Source: Streptomyces sp. SAJ15
Lineage (GTDB): Bacteria > Actinomycetota > Actinomycetes > Streptomycetales > Streptomycetaceae
Reading direction: 5' to 3'
Length of the DNA stretch: 64,000 bases
NCBI RefSeq assembly: GCF_007595705.1
Contig: NZ_NISY01000002.1
Location: forward strand, 868,001-932,000
The notes under the pieces are model-generated. The model ran no database searches and was not told the origin of the DNA. It saw nothing but the letters and a program-made list of their open reading frames with translations. This document shows, in pieces, positions 47,071 through 54,469 of this stretch. The position numbers and the translations under genes are program-made. How positions within the stretch are numbered: the stretch's first letter is position 1; each line of letters starts with the position of its first letter.

Positions 47071-47340
47071 GTGTTCCCCGCGCGGGCGGGGGTGGTCCGG
47101 CGGGCGACCGACGCAGCGCACTCCGTCGCCGGTGTTCCCCGCGCGGGCGGGGGTGGTCCGACGCCAAGAAAGCAGCCCAACGCCATTCCGGCGTGTTCCC
47201 CGCGCGGGCGGGGGTGGTCCGATCTTGAGATCCCGCATGAGCTGACCGGCGAGGTGTTCCCCGCGCGGGCGGGGGTCCGAGGAGCAGGCTGGTTTTACGG
47301 CTGTAAAACCCGTGTTCCCCGCGCGGGCCGGGTACCCGGT
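47071..47340 (+). CRISPR. Short type I-E-like CRISPR array, 5 repeats and 4 spacers, no cas genes in the window
   Basis: A 29-bp repeat beginning GTGTTCCCCGCGCGGGC and ending GGTGGTCCG, as in actinobacterial type I-E arrays. Intact copies at 47071-47099, 47132-47160 and 47193-47221. The fourth (47254-47279) has lost 3 bp near its end; the fifth (47312-47340) diverges in its last third. All four spacers are exactly 32 bp (47100-47131, 47161-47192, 47222-47253, 47280-47311), even next to the damaged repeats. Degeneration at the right suggests the leader is on the left and the array reads on the plus strand. It ends 18 bp from the stop of the methyltransferase gene. Confidence 0.95.
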
Positions 47341-47358
47341 GGCAGCCGGGCTTGGCGG

Positions 47359-48495
47359 TCATCCGAAGGTTGCCGACCACTTGCCGCGGGTGAAGTGGAT
47401 CCGGCCGTCGGGTGTGATGCGCACGTGGCTCCCGTAGATCGGCAGGGTGCCCTCGGCGTTCAGCCGGTGTCGGATGCGTTCCAGCACCGTCCATAGCCGG
47501 CGCGGGCCGCCTTGGTGGACGGTGGGGGGTTGAAGCCACGTCGCCGATGCGCGTGCCCAGGATCCGTCAGCGTGTACCAGCCACGTCGTGCGCCGCTCAC
47601 CGTGTTCCTCGTAGTGGGCTTCGACCCCGGGGGCGGTGAGTTCGAGCATCGCGCCCACGTCCCACGCGTTGGAGACGTTCAGTACCGGGTAGCGGCCTTC
47701 GCTCACCACCTCGCCTTCCCGATCGCGGACCGCGGAGAGCGACGCCCCGGCGTCCGGGGGGTAGTCGGATCCGGCGCGGGTGCTCATAAAGCCGGCCCGG
47801 TCCCACTCGACGACTCCACGAGCGGTGCCGTCCGCGTCCTTGTCGGCCGTGATGATCACGTTCATTCGGGCGAGGGTGGTCACCAGCCGGCCGCCGGGAC
47901 GGAGCGCGGCGAGCACACCGGCCAGGTTGGGCAACGCCACCAGGGCCACGATCCGGTCGAAGTCCCCTGGAAAGCCCCCGGCCTCTGTGGCGTCGCAGGT
48001 GACGAGCTTGGGGAACAGACCGAGTGAGGCGAGCCGCGCCGCTGCCGTATCCGTCAGGTACGGATCGACGTCCAACGCTGTCACACGCCGGTCACCGAGT
48101 CGGCGTGCCGCCAGGGCGGTGCTGGCGCCGGTGCCGGTCCCGATCAAGCCCAGGTCCGCGCCGTCGTACAGAAGTCCGTGACGCAGCATCCGTACCACCA
48201 GGCCCGTCATGGTGCTGGACGACGTGGGGCGCCCCGTCGGCCGGTCGTCGAGCTGCGCGTCGTCGGCGTGGTGAGGCCCGACGCGAGTCACCAGAGAGGT
48301 GTCGGAGTAGGCCGCCCGGAGCCACTCCGACTCGTCCGTGGGGCCGTCGCGCAATGCCCATGCGCCGTCGGCTGTCGACTCCCACCACCGCGGGACGAAG
48401 AGGTGCCGTGGAGTGGTGGCGACGATCTCGCGCCACCGTGAAGTGGGTGCCGTCACCTGGGTGGCCAGTCGCTCGGCGGGTGCCTTCCAGTCCAT
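47359..48495 (-). CDS. PCMT-like (protein-L-isoaspartate O-methyltransferase type) methyltransferase
   Basis: A 378-residue SAM-dependent methyltransferase. The N-terminal part (WREIVATTPRHLFVPRWWES) and motif I DLGLIGTGTGASTALAARRL, then VTALDVDPYLTDTAAARL, are PCMT-like. It is about 160 residues longer than housekeeping PCMT; the extra C-terminal region (ELTAPGVEAHYEEHGERRTT, then YGSHVRITPDGRIHFTRG) resembles the longer methyltransferases found in peptide-modification (RiPP) loci. The ATG at 48495 follows AGGAGGG. Last gene of a four-gene operon, 11 bp after the radical SAM gene. Substrate unknown. Confidence 0.85.
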   Translation of the reverse strand: MDWKAPAERLATQVTAPTSRWREIVATTPRHLFVPRWWESTADGAWALRDGPTDESEWLRAAYSDTSLVTRVGPHHADDAQLDDRPTGRPTSSSTMTGLVVRMLRHGLLYDGADLGLIGTGTGASTALAARRLGDRRVTALDVDPYLTDTAAARLASLGLFPKLVTCDATEAGGFPGDFDRIVALVALPNLAGVLAALRPGGRLVTTLARMNVIITADKDADGTARGVVEWDRAGFMSTRAGSDYPPDAGASLSAVRDREGEVVSEGRYPVLNVSNAWDVGAMLELTAPGVEAHYEEHGERRTTWLVHADGSWARASATWLQPPTVHQGGPRRLWTVLERIRHRLNAEGTLPIYGSHVRITPDGRIHFTRGKWSATFG

Positions 48496-48506
48496 CAGCC
48501 GCCCTC

Positions 48507-49388
48507 CTACTCGTCGTACTTCGGATTGCAAGCCTCCTGCTCGGCCGGCGCGCAATCGCTCCCGTCCGAGGCAGGGTTGCACTCAGGGTCACACGGGCTG
48601 TGCGCGCGGGCCGGTACGCGGGCCAGAGCCTGCCTCCATGTCGAGCTGTTCAGGATGGCGCCGAGGCTGTGCTGCCGAACATTGCCCGCGAGCAGCCAGC
48701 GGGCCATCACGCAGGGCGCCACCTCGCCCGAGGGCAACACGGCCGCCTGGCCGTGTCCGCAGTGCCCGCACAGTTCGCTCGGGGTCACCGTACCGACCGG
48801 CAAGGCGGCGCGGCCGATGCGCCGGGCACGGTCGGTGCGGATCAGCCTCACGCCCAGGGCACGCAGCTCCTGGCACGCCTCGGTCACCCGCTGCCGTGGC
48901 AGAACGGAAACGATCCCGACGCGTAGCGGGACACCACGTCGTACGGCCTCGGCGATGTTGGCTCGCGTCCGGAGGTAGCTGCCGGGGCGGGTCGTGATCA
49001 CGTCATGTTCTGAGGCACGATCGCTGTAGTAGCTGGTGGCCAGCTTCACGCCTTGGCGGGTGAACAGGCTCCACCAGTCGGACCGCACATGAAAGAGGTT
49101 GCTGTACACCTCGACGCAGAGACGAAGATCGAGGGCGTGCTCGACCAGCTCCGGCCACGCCGGGTGAGTCGTCGGCTCACCGCCGATGAGCTGCACCTCG
49201 CGCGCTCCCAGCGAAGCAGCCTCGCTGATGACCCGTCGCCAGTCGTCGACAGTCATGGCACCGTGCGCGCCGCTGGGCCCCGATTCGGCGAAGCACGTGA
49301 CGCATTGGAGCTGACAGGCTCCCGTGATTTCCAACGCGACGACTCGTGGCGCGAAGGGAGCCGTCCTGCTCTCGGTGATCGTGCTCAT
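48507..49388 (-). CDS. Radical SAM protein with SPASM-like C-terminus
   Basis: A 293-residue radical SAM enzyme. The [4Fe-4S] motif ALEITGACQLQCVTCF has Cys at 25, 29 and 32 (Cx3Cx2C). VQLIGGEPTTHP is the conserved GGEP SAM-binding motif. The C-terminus carries Cys clusters (SELCGHCGHGQAAVLPSGEV, APC, then SPCDPECNPASDGSDC and EACNP) of SPASM/twitch type that would hold auxiliary clusters. Such proteins often modify ribosomal peptides. The ATG at 49388 follows AAAGGGGA. It sits between a PCMT-like methyltransferase and two paralogous unknown proteins. No precursor peptide was identified nearby. Confidence 0.9.
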   Translation of the reverse strand: MSTITESRTAPFAPRVVALEITGACQLQCVTCFAESGPSGAHGAMTVDDWRRVISEAASLGAREVQLIGGEPTTHPAWPELVEHALDLRLCVEVYSNLFHVRSDWWSLFTRQGVKLATSYYSDRASEHDVITTRPGSYLRTRANIAEAVRRGVPLRVGIVSVLPRQRVTEACQELRALGVRLIRTDRARRIGRAALPVGTVTPSELCGHCGHGQAAVLPSGEVAPCVMARWLLAGNVRQHSLGAILNSSTWRQALARVPARAHSPCDPECNPASDGSDCAPAEQEACNPKYDE

Positions 49389-49414
49389 TCCCAATCCCCT
49401 TTCGGCTCGGTAGC

Positions 49415-49975
49415 TCACTCCGGTCGTTGTGTGCCGGTCATCTTCCTGCCGCGTGCCGTGGCCAGCGCCTCCTTGTAGCGGGTCCATCGTGTGAGCCCTG
49501 TCGCGCACGCCGTGGGGCGGTGGCGGCACGTGGGGCAGTCGGAGGCGTGGACGATGAAGGGGAACCAGGCCGCGCGGATCGGGTCCTCCCGACCGCCGGT
49601 CGCCTCCAGCAGTGCGGTGTGCAGGCGCAGCGCGTCGGTGAGGCCGCGCCCGGGTCCGGGCGGCACGCGCCAGTGCACGGCGGGGCCTTCCGTGCGTGGA
49701 GCCGGGGGCACCGGTACGAACGCGCCTTGTTGGAGGACGGGGTGCGGCAGGGTCCACCCCTCGGCGGCACCCGGCGCCACCAGCCAGTACAGGCACGCTT
49801 CGCGCGGGTCCTCGATGACGGCCCCGCTCTTGTCGCCGAGTTGCTTCAGCACGTCGTCGGCGCTGTCGAGGCTCACCCGTACGGCGTCCCAGGTCAGGCC
49901 GGCGGGTTGCTTCACGGGCTCCGCACCGTTCGGCGGAGTGATGGCCACGCATTCCAAGGTGTCGCTGCGGTTCAC
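49415..49975 (-). CDS. Unknown protein, paralogue of the adjacent upstream gene
   Basis: A 186-residue protein I do not recognise. Its core (WDAVRVSLDSADDVLKQLGD, LYWLVAPGAAEGWTL, VHWRVPPGPGRGLTDALRLH) aligns with the neighbouring gene product: both share YWLVAPGAA-WTL and HWRVxPxPGRxLTDxxRLHxALL. The C-terminus has a small Cys/His group (SDCPTCRHRPTAC) that may bind zinc. The GTG start overlaps the upstream stop as GTGA. It precedes the radical SAM gene by 26 bp. A substrate, carrier or recognition partner for the modification enzymes is possible but unsupported. Confidence 0.75.
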   Translation of the reverse strand: MNRSDTLECVAITPPNGAEPVKQPAGLTWDAVRVSLDSADDVLKQLGDKSGAVIEDPREACLYWLVAPGAAEGWTLPHPVLQQGAFVPVPPAPRTEGPAVHWRVPPGPGRGLTDALRLHTALLEATGGREDPIRAAWFPFIVHASDCPTCRHRPTACATGLTRWTRYKEALATARGRKMTGTQRPE

Positions 49976-50529
49976 TGGGTCCGCCCTTCCAACGCGCGCC
50001 GGCCGGCGGCGACCTGGTCGAGGACGTCTGGCTGCCTGGGGAAGTGCGGGGCGCATTGCGGGCAGGCGTAGATCGTGCGGCCGGAGTTGCTGGCGCCGTG
50101 CGTCTCCGCGACGGCCACGGGGGAGTCGGTCAACCGGTCGCACCGCTGGCAGGGCTTCACGGCTCGGCTGGCAGCCAGCAGTGCGGCGTGGAGCCGGTCC
50201 GGGTCGGTGAGGCAGCGGCCGGGAGCCGGCGCCACACGCCAGTGCGGACCGAAACCGCTGCGGCGGTCCGCCGGGGGCACGGCGACGTAGGACCCGCTGC
50301 TGAGGACTCGGCACAACGTCCAGTCCGAGGCGGCGCCTGGCGCCACCAGCCAGTACCAGACCGCGCCGCTGGAGTCGGCGATGATCGCTCCGGAGTCAGC
50401 GCCGAGGAGCGTCAGGGCGCGCTCGCCGATCAGGGAGGGCACCCGCACGCCGTCCCACCGGTCACCGGCGGGCTGCGCCTCGATATCGCCCCTGCTGGGC
50501 GGATTCCATGGTGCGGTTCTCAGGGTCAT
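49972..50529 (-). CDS. Unknown protein, first gene of the radical SAM operon
   Basis: A 185-residue protein, paralogous to the next gene. Core: WDGVRVPSLIGERALTLLGA, VWYWLVAPGAASDWTLCRVL, PHWRVAPAPGRCLTDPDRLH. The C-terminal third has CQRCDRL and YACPQCAPH, a CxxC...CxxC zinc-ribbon-like pair better preserved than in the paralogue. No signal peptide. The ATG at 50529 has no good ribosome site; an ATG at 50562 lies inside an inverted repeat and is less likely. Divergent from the XRE/TPR regulator across about 130 bp. Confidence 0.75.
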   Translation of the reverse strand: MTLRTAPWNPPSRGDIEAQPAGDRWDGVRVPSLIGERALTLLGADSGAIIADSSGAVWYWLVAPGAASDWTLCRVLSSGSYVAVPPADRRSGFGPHWRVAPAPGRCLTDPDRLHAALLAASRAVKPCQRCDRLTDSPVAVAETHGASNSGRTIYACPQCAPHFPRQPDVLDQVAAGRRALEGRTQ

Positions 50530-50553
50530 ACGCACACGGTCTCGCGACGGGCA

Positions 50554-50620
50554 GCACACCATAAGTGTGCGTCAGGAGCAGGTGTGAGTACTGCATTCGC
50601 ACAGTGTGTGAACGCACTGT
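50554..50620. promoter_or_regulatory. Two inverted repeats in the divergent regulator/operon promoter region
   Basis: GCACAC-CATAA-GTGTGC at 50554-50570 and ACAGTG-N8-CACTGT at 50601-50620, both with perfect arms, lie between the radical SAM operon and the XRE/TPR gene. TACCAT at 50624-50629 could be the -10 box of the regulator. They are good candidates for operators of that regulator. Confidence 0.65.
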
Positions 50621-50657
50621 CGCTACCATCGCTCGCACTGAGTGATTCGAGGAACAC

Positions 50658-51995
50658 ATGGAGCCCAACACCCTGCTGGACGCAATCCTCGACGAGGCGG
50701 GAATGTCCCGACTCGGCTTGGCCACGCGCCTCAACCTGGCCAGCCAGGCTCGTGGCCGAGCGACGAGCTACGACCACACATCCGTGATCCGGTGGCTCAA
50801 GGGGCAACGACCGCGCGGCAGCGTTCCGGATCTGATCTGTGAAATCCTCACCGAGCGCCTCGGCCGCCTGGTGACTCTGGAGGACATCGGCATGGGCACA
50901 CCAGCGACACCCGAGCCGGGCGCCGCACCGCTCGACAGCTTCATTGAGCAGTCGACTGCCTTCTGGCGGGGCGACCAGAACCAGCGGCCGGACCTTCGAG
51001 AAGTGCCCGTCATCACCGGGCTTCGAGCCGTCGGGCCGGTCTGGGAATGGGAGAACCCACCCGATGAGCGCGACGTCTCCCGCCCCGGCACTCTCCGCGT
51101 CAGCACAGCGGATGTGAGCATGCTGCGCGTCGCACGGCGACATTACGAGCAGATGTACCGCAAGGCCGGAGGTGTGGCGACACGGCCGCGCATCATCCGT
51201 TTCCTCACCGTCGAGACCGCGCCGATACTCCGCGGCTCGTACACCGATGCCATCGGACGGGAGTTACACCGCGCCGTCGGGGGCTTGGTCGCCATCGCGG
51301 GGATCTGCAGCTACGACAGCGATTCGCAAGGGCTTGCCCAGCGCTACTTCCACCAGGCACTGCGGCTTGCCAAGGCCAGTGGTGACCGCGGTTTCGGTGG
51401 ATATGTGATCGCGTTGCTGGTCAATCAGTGCCTGTATCTGAGGGAGTACAGGCAAGCCGTCGCCTTCGCCGAGGCTGCGGTGCGTACGGCCGGGCAGCAC
51501 ATCTCGCCTGCCCTCGCGACTGACATCTACGCGATGCAGGCCAAGGCGTACGCGCGCGTGGGGGACCAGACCTCGGCCCACCGGTGCATGACGCTTGCCG
51601 AAACGGCTGTGGGCAGAATTCGCCGCGACGAAGAGCCGGACGAGACCGGGTACGTACAGCCCGGCCTGGTCGAGGCTCAGTTCGCCGACGCACTGCTACG
51701 CCTCGGGGACCTGCACCCGGCGCAGGAGTACGCACGCGAGGCGGTACGGGTCCAGTCACACACGCGGGGGCGCGCGCACCGGCTGGCGACGCTCACGGAC
51801 ATCGAGCTGTTGAGCGGCGAGGGGGAGCGGGCTGCGGGGACCGCGGCGGAGATGCTGGAGACCGTTCAAGGTATGGAGTCTCGGCGGTTGCGTGACCGCC
51901 TGGTGACCGTTCGGAATTCCCTTGTCAGCCACGGCGGCGGGGCCACCCAGGAAGTGGCTGAGTTGATCGACGACGTCCTCGGCTTGCCGGTGTAG
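50658..51995 (+). CDS. XRE-type HTH regulator with TPR domain, contains a TTA codon
   Basis: A 445-residue regulator. Residues 1-80 look like a divergent XRE HTH (LLDAILDEAGMSRLGLATRL, then HTSVIRWLKGQRPRGSVPDL); the remaining residues form helical TPR-like repeats (GLAQRYFHQALRLAKASGDR, YRQAVAFAEAAVRTAG, DLHPAQEYAREAVRVQ). This is a Streptomyces regulator type often near specialised loci. The Leu in IGRELHRAV is encoded by TTA at 51264-51266, implying bldA-dependent translation. ATG with GAGGA upstream. Divergent from the radical SAM operon; probably its regulator. Confidence 0.88.
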   Translation: MEPNTLLDAILDEAGMSRLGLATRLNLASQARGRATSYDHTSVIRWLKGQRPRGSVPDLICEILTERLGRLVTLEDIGMGTPATPEPGAAPLDSFIEQSTAFWRGDQNQRPDLREVPVITGLRAVGPVWEWENPPDERDVSRPGTLRVSTADVSMLRVARRHYEQMYRKAGGVATRPRIIRFLTVETAPILRGSYTDAIGRELHRAVGGLVAIAGICSYDSDSQGLAQRYFHQALRLAKASGDRGFGGYVIALLVNQCLYLREYRQAVAFAEAAVRTAGQHISPALATDIYAMQAKAYARVGDQTSAHRCMTLAETAVGRIRRDEEPDETGYVQPGLVEAQFADALLRLGDLHPAQEYAREAVRVQSHTRGRAHRLATLTDIELLSGEGERAAGTAAEMLETVQGMESRRLRDRLVTVRNSLVSHGGGATQEVAELIDDVLGLPV

Positions 51996-52044
51996 CGCTC
52001 CTTGAGCTGGGATGGTGGCGTTCTCCGACGGAAGGGCGGCTAGC

Positions 52045-52575
52045 GTGCAGTGGAACAACCTCGGCGAGCGCACCGTGTACCAGAACCGATGGGTCACGGT
52101 CGGCATGGCCGATGTCGAACTGCCGGACGGACGCCACCTCGACCACACGGTGATCCGGCTGCGGCCTGTCGCCGTGGCTACCGTCGTCAACGAAGCGAAC
52201 GAGGTGCTGTTGCTGTGGCGGCACCGGTTCATCACGGGCGCGTGGGGGTGGGAGTTGCCCTCGGGCGGCACCGGCGAGGGCGAAGACCCGGCAGTCGCCG
52301 CTGCGCGGGAGTTCGAGGAGGAGACAGGGTGGCGGCCGGGCCCGATGCGGCTACTGCTGTCCGTGGATCCACAGCCGGGGATCTCGACATCGCACCACCG
52401 GGTGTACTGGTCGGAGCGTGCGGAGCACATCGGCGAGCCGCGTGACGGCTTTGAGTCGACGCGGCGTGAATGGGTGCCGCTGAAGTCGGTGCCAAACCTG
52501 GTCGCGCGCGGCGAGATCCGCTCGGCGAATGCGGTTGCCGCCCTGCTGATGCTGCACCACCTGCGTCTCCACTGA
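52045..52575 (+). CDS. Nudix hydrolase
   Basis: A 176-residue Nudix protein with a complete Nudix box: GGTGEGEDPAVAAAREFEEE followed by TGW (Gx5Ex7REUxEExGU). The layout (DHTVIRLRPVAVATVVNEAN, VLLLWRHRFITGAWGWELPS) resembles ADP-ribose pyrophosphatase-type members. Substrate unknown. The GTG at 52045 has GGAAGGG upstream; the gene follows the XRE/TPR regulator by 49 bp and may be co-transcribed. No terminator is evident between them. Confidence 0.92.
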   Translation: MQWNNLGERTVYQNRWVTVGMADVELPDGRHLDHTVIRLRPVAVATVVNEANEVLLLWRHRFITGAWGWELPSGGTGEGEDPAVAAAREFEEETGWRPGPMRLLLSVDPQPGISTSHHRVYWSERAEHIGEPRDGFESTRREWVPLKSVPNLVARGEIRSANAVAALLMLHHLRLH

Positions 52576-52686
52576 CTCCAGGCACGGCGCGACTCCGCCC
52601 CGCGCGCTCCCCTCCGTCGAGTGGTCGGCAACCGGTGACCGAGCACGCTGGCGGCCCACGGCCCCCGCCCGTTCACCGGGCGCCCG

Positions 52687-52945
52687 TCAGCTCACCGCCC
52701 GCTTCACGAGCGCCGCGATCCGCTGCTCCACCTCGGGTGTCACCTCGGTCAGGGCGAAACCGGTCGGCCACATCGGGCCCTCGTCCAGCTTCGCCTGGTC
52801 GCTGAAGCCGAGCGTGGGGTAGCGGGCCTTGAACTTCTCCGCGCTCTGGAAGAAGCAGACGACCTTACTCCTGGGCGTGGTCCTTCATCGCGGCCCGCTC
52901 CTCGGCCGTGAAGCCCTCGTGCGCGCTGCTGTCGCTGCTGCTCAT
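52687..52945 (-). pseudogene. DUF1801 (YdhG/Fra-like) gene with internal deletion
   Basis: The N-terminal 26 codons ([26 protein letters not shown], then TAA at 52865-52867) are followed, in a shifted frame, by [40 protein letters not shown] and a VKRAVS end at 52687. These are the start and end of a DUF1801 domain protein of about 140 residues; roughly 60 middle residues are missing, including most of the domain core. The junction is near 52862-52867. Not functional as it stands. Confidence 0.85.
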
Positions 52946-53058
52946 GGCGGATCGCCCCCGTGGGAGATGTCGGCATCTCGATCGGATCTTGAGGGGAACC
53001 GTACCCCCGGCCACTGACATTCGTCGGTGACCAGCGCGGACAGCAGGGCCAAGCCGGT

Positions 53059-53466
53059 TCAGTCGAGGACCGCGGTGGCTTCGATCTCGACCAGGTGCTC
53101 CGGGACGTCCAGTGCCGCGACGCCCAGCAGCGTGGCCGGGGGGACCGGGGTGACGCCCAGCTTCGCGGCCGCGCGGGAGATCCCCTCCAGAAGCGCGGGC
53201 ATCTTGTCGGGGGTCCAGTCGACGACGTGGACGGTCAGTTTCGCGACGTCGTCGAAGGAACCGCCCACCTCGGCCAGGGCGGTGCCGATGTTGAGGTAGC
53301 ACTGCTCGACCTGCGCGGCGAGGTCGCCTTCGCCGACGGTGGTGCCCTGGGCGTCCCAGGAGACCTGCCCGGCGATGAAGACGAGTTTCGACCCCGAGGC
53401 GATCGACACCTGCCGGTAGACGTCGATGACGGGCAGTCCGTCGGGGTTCACCAGGGTGATGGCCAT
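53059..53466 (-). CDS. RidA/YjgF/UK114 family protein
   Basis: A 135-residue RidA-type protein. AGQVSWDAQGTTVGEGDLAA, QVEQCYLNIGTALAEVGGSF, DDVAKLTVHVVDWTPDKMPA and PPATLLGVAALDVPEHLVEI carry the family motifs. RidA hydrolyses reactive enamine/imine intermediates; the canonical active-site Arg (RxxxxV) is not present at the TLLGVAAL position, so it may be a non-deaminating subfamily. Divergent from an HxlR regulator with an operator-like palindrome between. Confidence 0.9.
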   Translation of the reverse strand: MAITLVNPDGLPVIDVYRQVSIASGSKLVFIAGQVSWDAQGTTVGEGDLAAQVEQCYLNIGTALAEVGGSFDDVAKLTVHVVDWTPDKMPALLEGISRAAAKLGVTPVPPATLLGVAALDVPEHLVEIEATAVLD

Positions 53467-53553
53467 GTCGCCGCTCCTTGTCCGGGCGCCGGTGCGCCCG
53501 CGTCCGCCGCACCGCGAACGCTCGTGCGAAACAGGAGCGTTCGTGGTCTCTTG

Positions 53554-53570
53554 TGGTTACTCGGGAACCA
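53554..53570. promoter_or_regulatory. HxlR-type palindrome between RidA and HxlR genes
   Basis: TGGTT-ACTCGGG-AACCA, perfect 5-bp arms, in the 160-bp divergent region, close to the predicted promoters of both genes. Confidence 0.65.
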
Positions 53571-53625
53571 TAGGAGAGTGGCGGTTGACGTGGAAGAACG
53601 CACTTTTCAGTGACTGGGGAACTCA

Positions 53626-54006
53626 ATGGTGACCAAGCAGTTCGGGGGCTCGCCCGAGGATGTGGACCTGCGGCGCGCGGACTCGTTGGCGCGGGAGATC
53701 TTCTCGGACATCGCCAACAAGTGGGCGTTCCTGATCATCGAGGCCATCGGCGAGCGCACCCTGCGCTTCAGCGAGTTGCGCGACGAGGTCGAGGGCATCA
53801 GCCACAAGATGCTCACCCAGAACCTGCGCATGCTGGAGCGCAACGGCCTGGTCGAGCGCGAGGTCCACCCCACCGTGCCGCCGCGCGTCGAGTACACCCT
53901 CACCGAGCCGGGCCGGGCCCTGCGGGCCACGGTCGACGGCATGTGCGGCTGGACCCAGCGGTACCTCGGACACATCGAGGCCGCCCGCCGCCACTTCGAC
54001 GACTGA
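53626..54006 (+). CDS. HxlR family winged-helix transcriptional regulator
   Basis: A 126-residue regulator. ANKWAFLIIEAIGERTLRFS, ELRDEVEGISHKMLTQNLRM and LERNGLVEREVHPTVPPRVE are the conserved HxlR winged helix. No Cys for aldehyde sensing is seen in the N-terminal part, so its signal is unknown. ATG with TGGGGA upstream. Divergent from the RidA gene and probably its regulator. Confidence 0.93.
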   Translation: MVTKQFGGSPEDVDLRRADSLAREIFSDIANKWAFLIIEAIGERTLRFSELRDEVEGISHKMLTQNLRMLERNGLVEREVHPTVPPRVEYTLTEPGRALRATVDGMCGWTQRYLGHIEAARRHFDD

Positions 54007-54120
54007 CGATCGACAGGACACCGGTGAGCCGGGACGGCCGCGGCGCGCCGCGGAGGCCGGCTCCGCCCCCGCACGGCCGAAGGAAAGTGTCCCGGGCGCA
54101 CACTCCTCGTTAGGCCGCGC

Positions 54121-54411
54121 ATGAAAAAGCGCTTCGCCCTCGCCGCGCTGGCCGGCGCCGCCTGCACCCTGGGCGCCCCCGGCGCCGCGGCCGCTCCCGT
54201 GCCGGAAGGCCGCATCTCGTACTCCGGGGAGCACGCCACCCCGTACACCCCCGCCCAGGGGGAGGGGCCGCGGATCGGCCCGCGGCCGGGCGGCGCTCCG
54301 AGGTGGCTCGGCCAGGTGAACCGGCTCAACGAGGCCGGGCAGGTCGTGCGGGACATGGACTCCGCACTCGGGATCGTCGCCCCGGTGAACGACGCGCTGC
54401 CGCTGAACTAG
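54121..54411 (+). CDS. Small secreted protein of unknown function
   Basis: A 96-residue protein with a classical signal peptide (KKRFALAALAGAACTLGA, then PGAAAAP) and likely cleavage after residues 24-25. The mature part is short and Gly/Pro-rich and ends with LGQVNRLNEAGQVVRDMDSA and NDALPLN, as in small chaplin-neighbour-type secreted proteins, though it lacks chaplin motifs. No ribosome site is clear before the ATG. Confidence 0.7.
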   Translation: MKKRFALAALAGAACTLGAPGAAAAPVPEGRISYSGEHATPYTPAQGEGPRIGPRPGGAPRWLGQVNRLNEAGQVVRDMDSALGIVAPVNDALPLN

Positions 54412-54469
54412 GCCCCGGAGCCCCCCGCAAGCCGTCCGTCGCTCCTCCGTGCCGCGCCGACGGCCGCCG

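Noticed and set aside
47015-47496. Open frames running through the CRISPR array
   Set aside because: They translate the repeat (ACSPRGRGWS-type) and have no protein features.
49389-50657. A RiPP precursor peptide gene near the radical SAM gene
   Set aside because: The gaps (26 bp, 4-nt overlap, about 130-bp divergent region) hold no small ORF with a leader/core-like layout and ribosome site.
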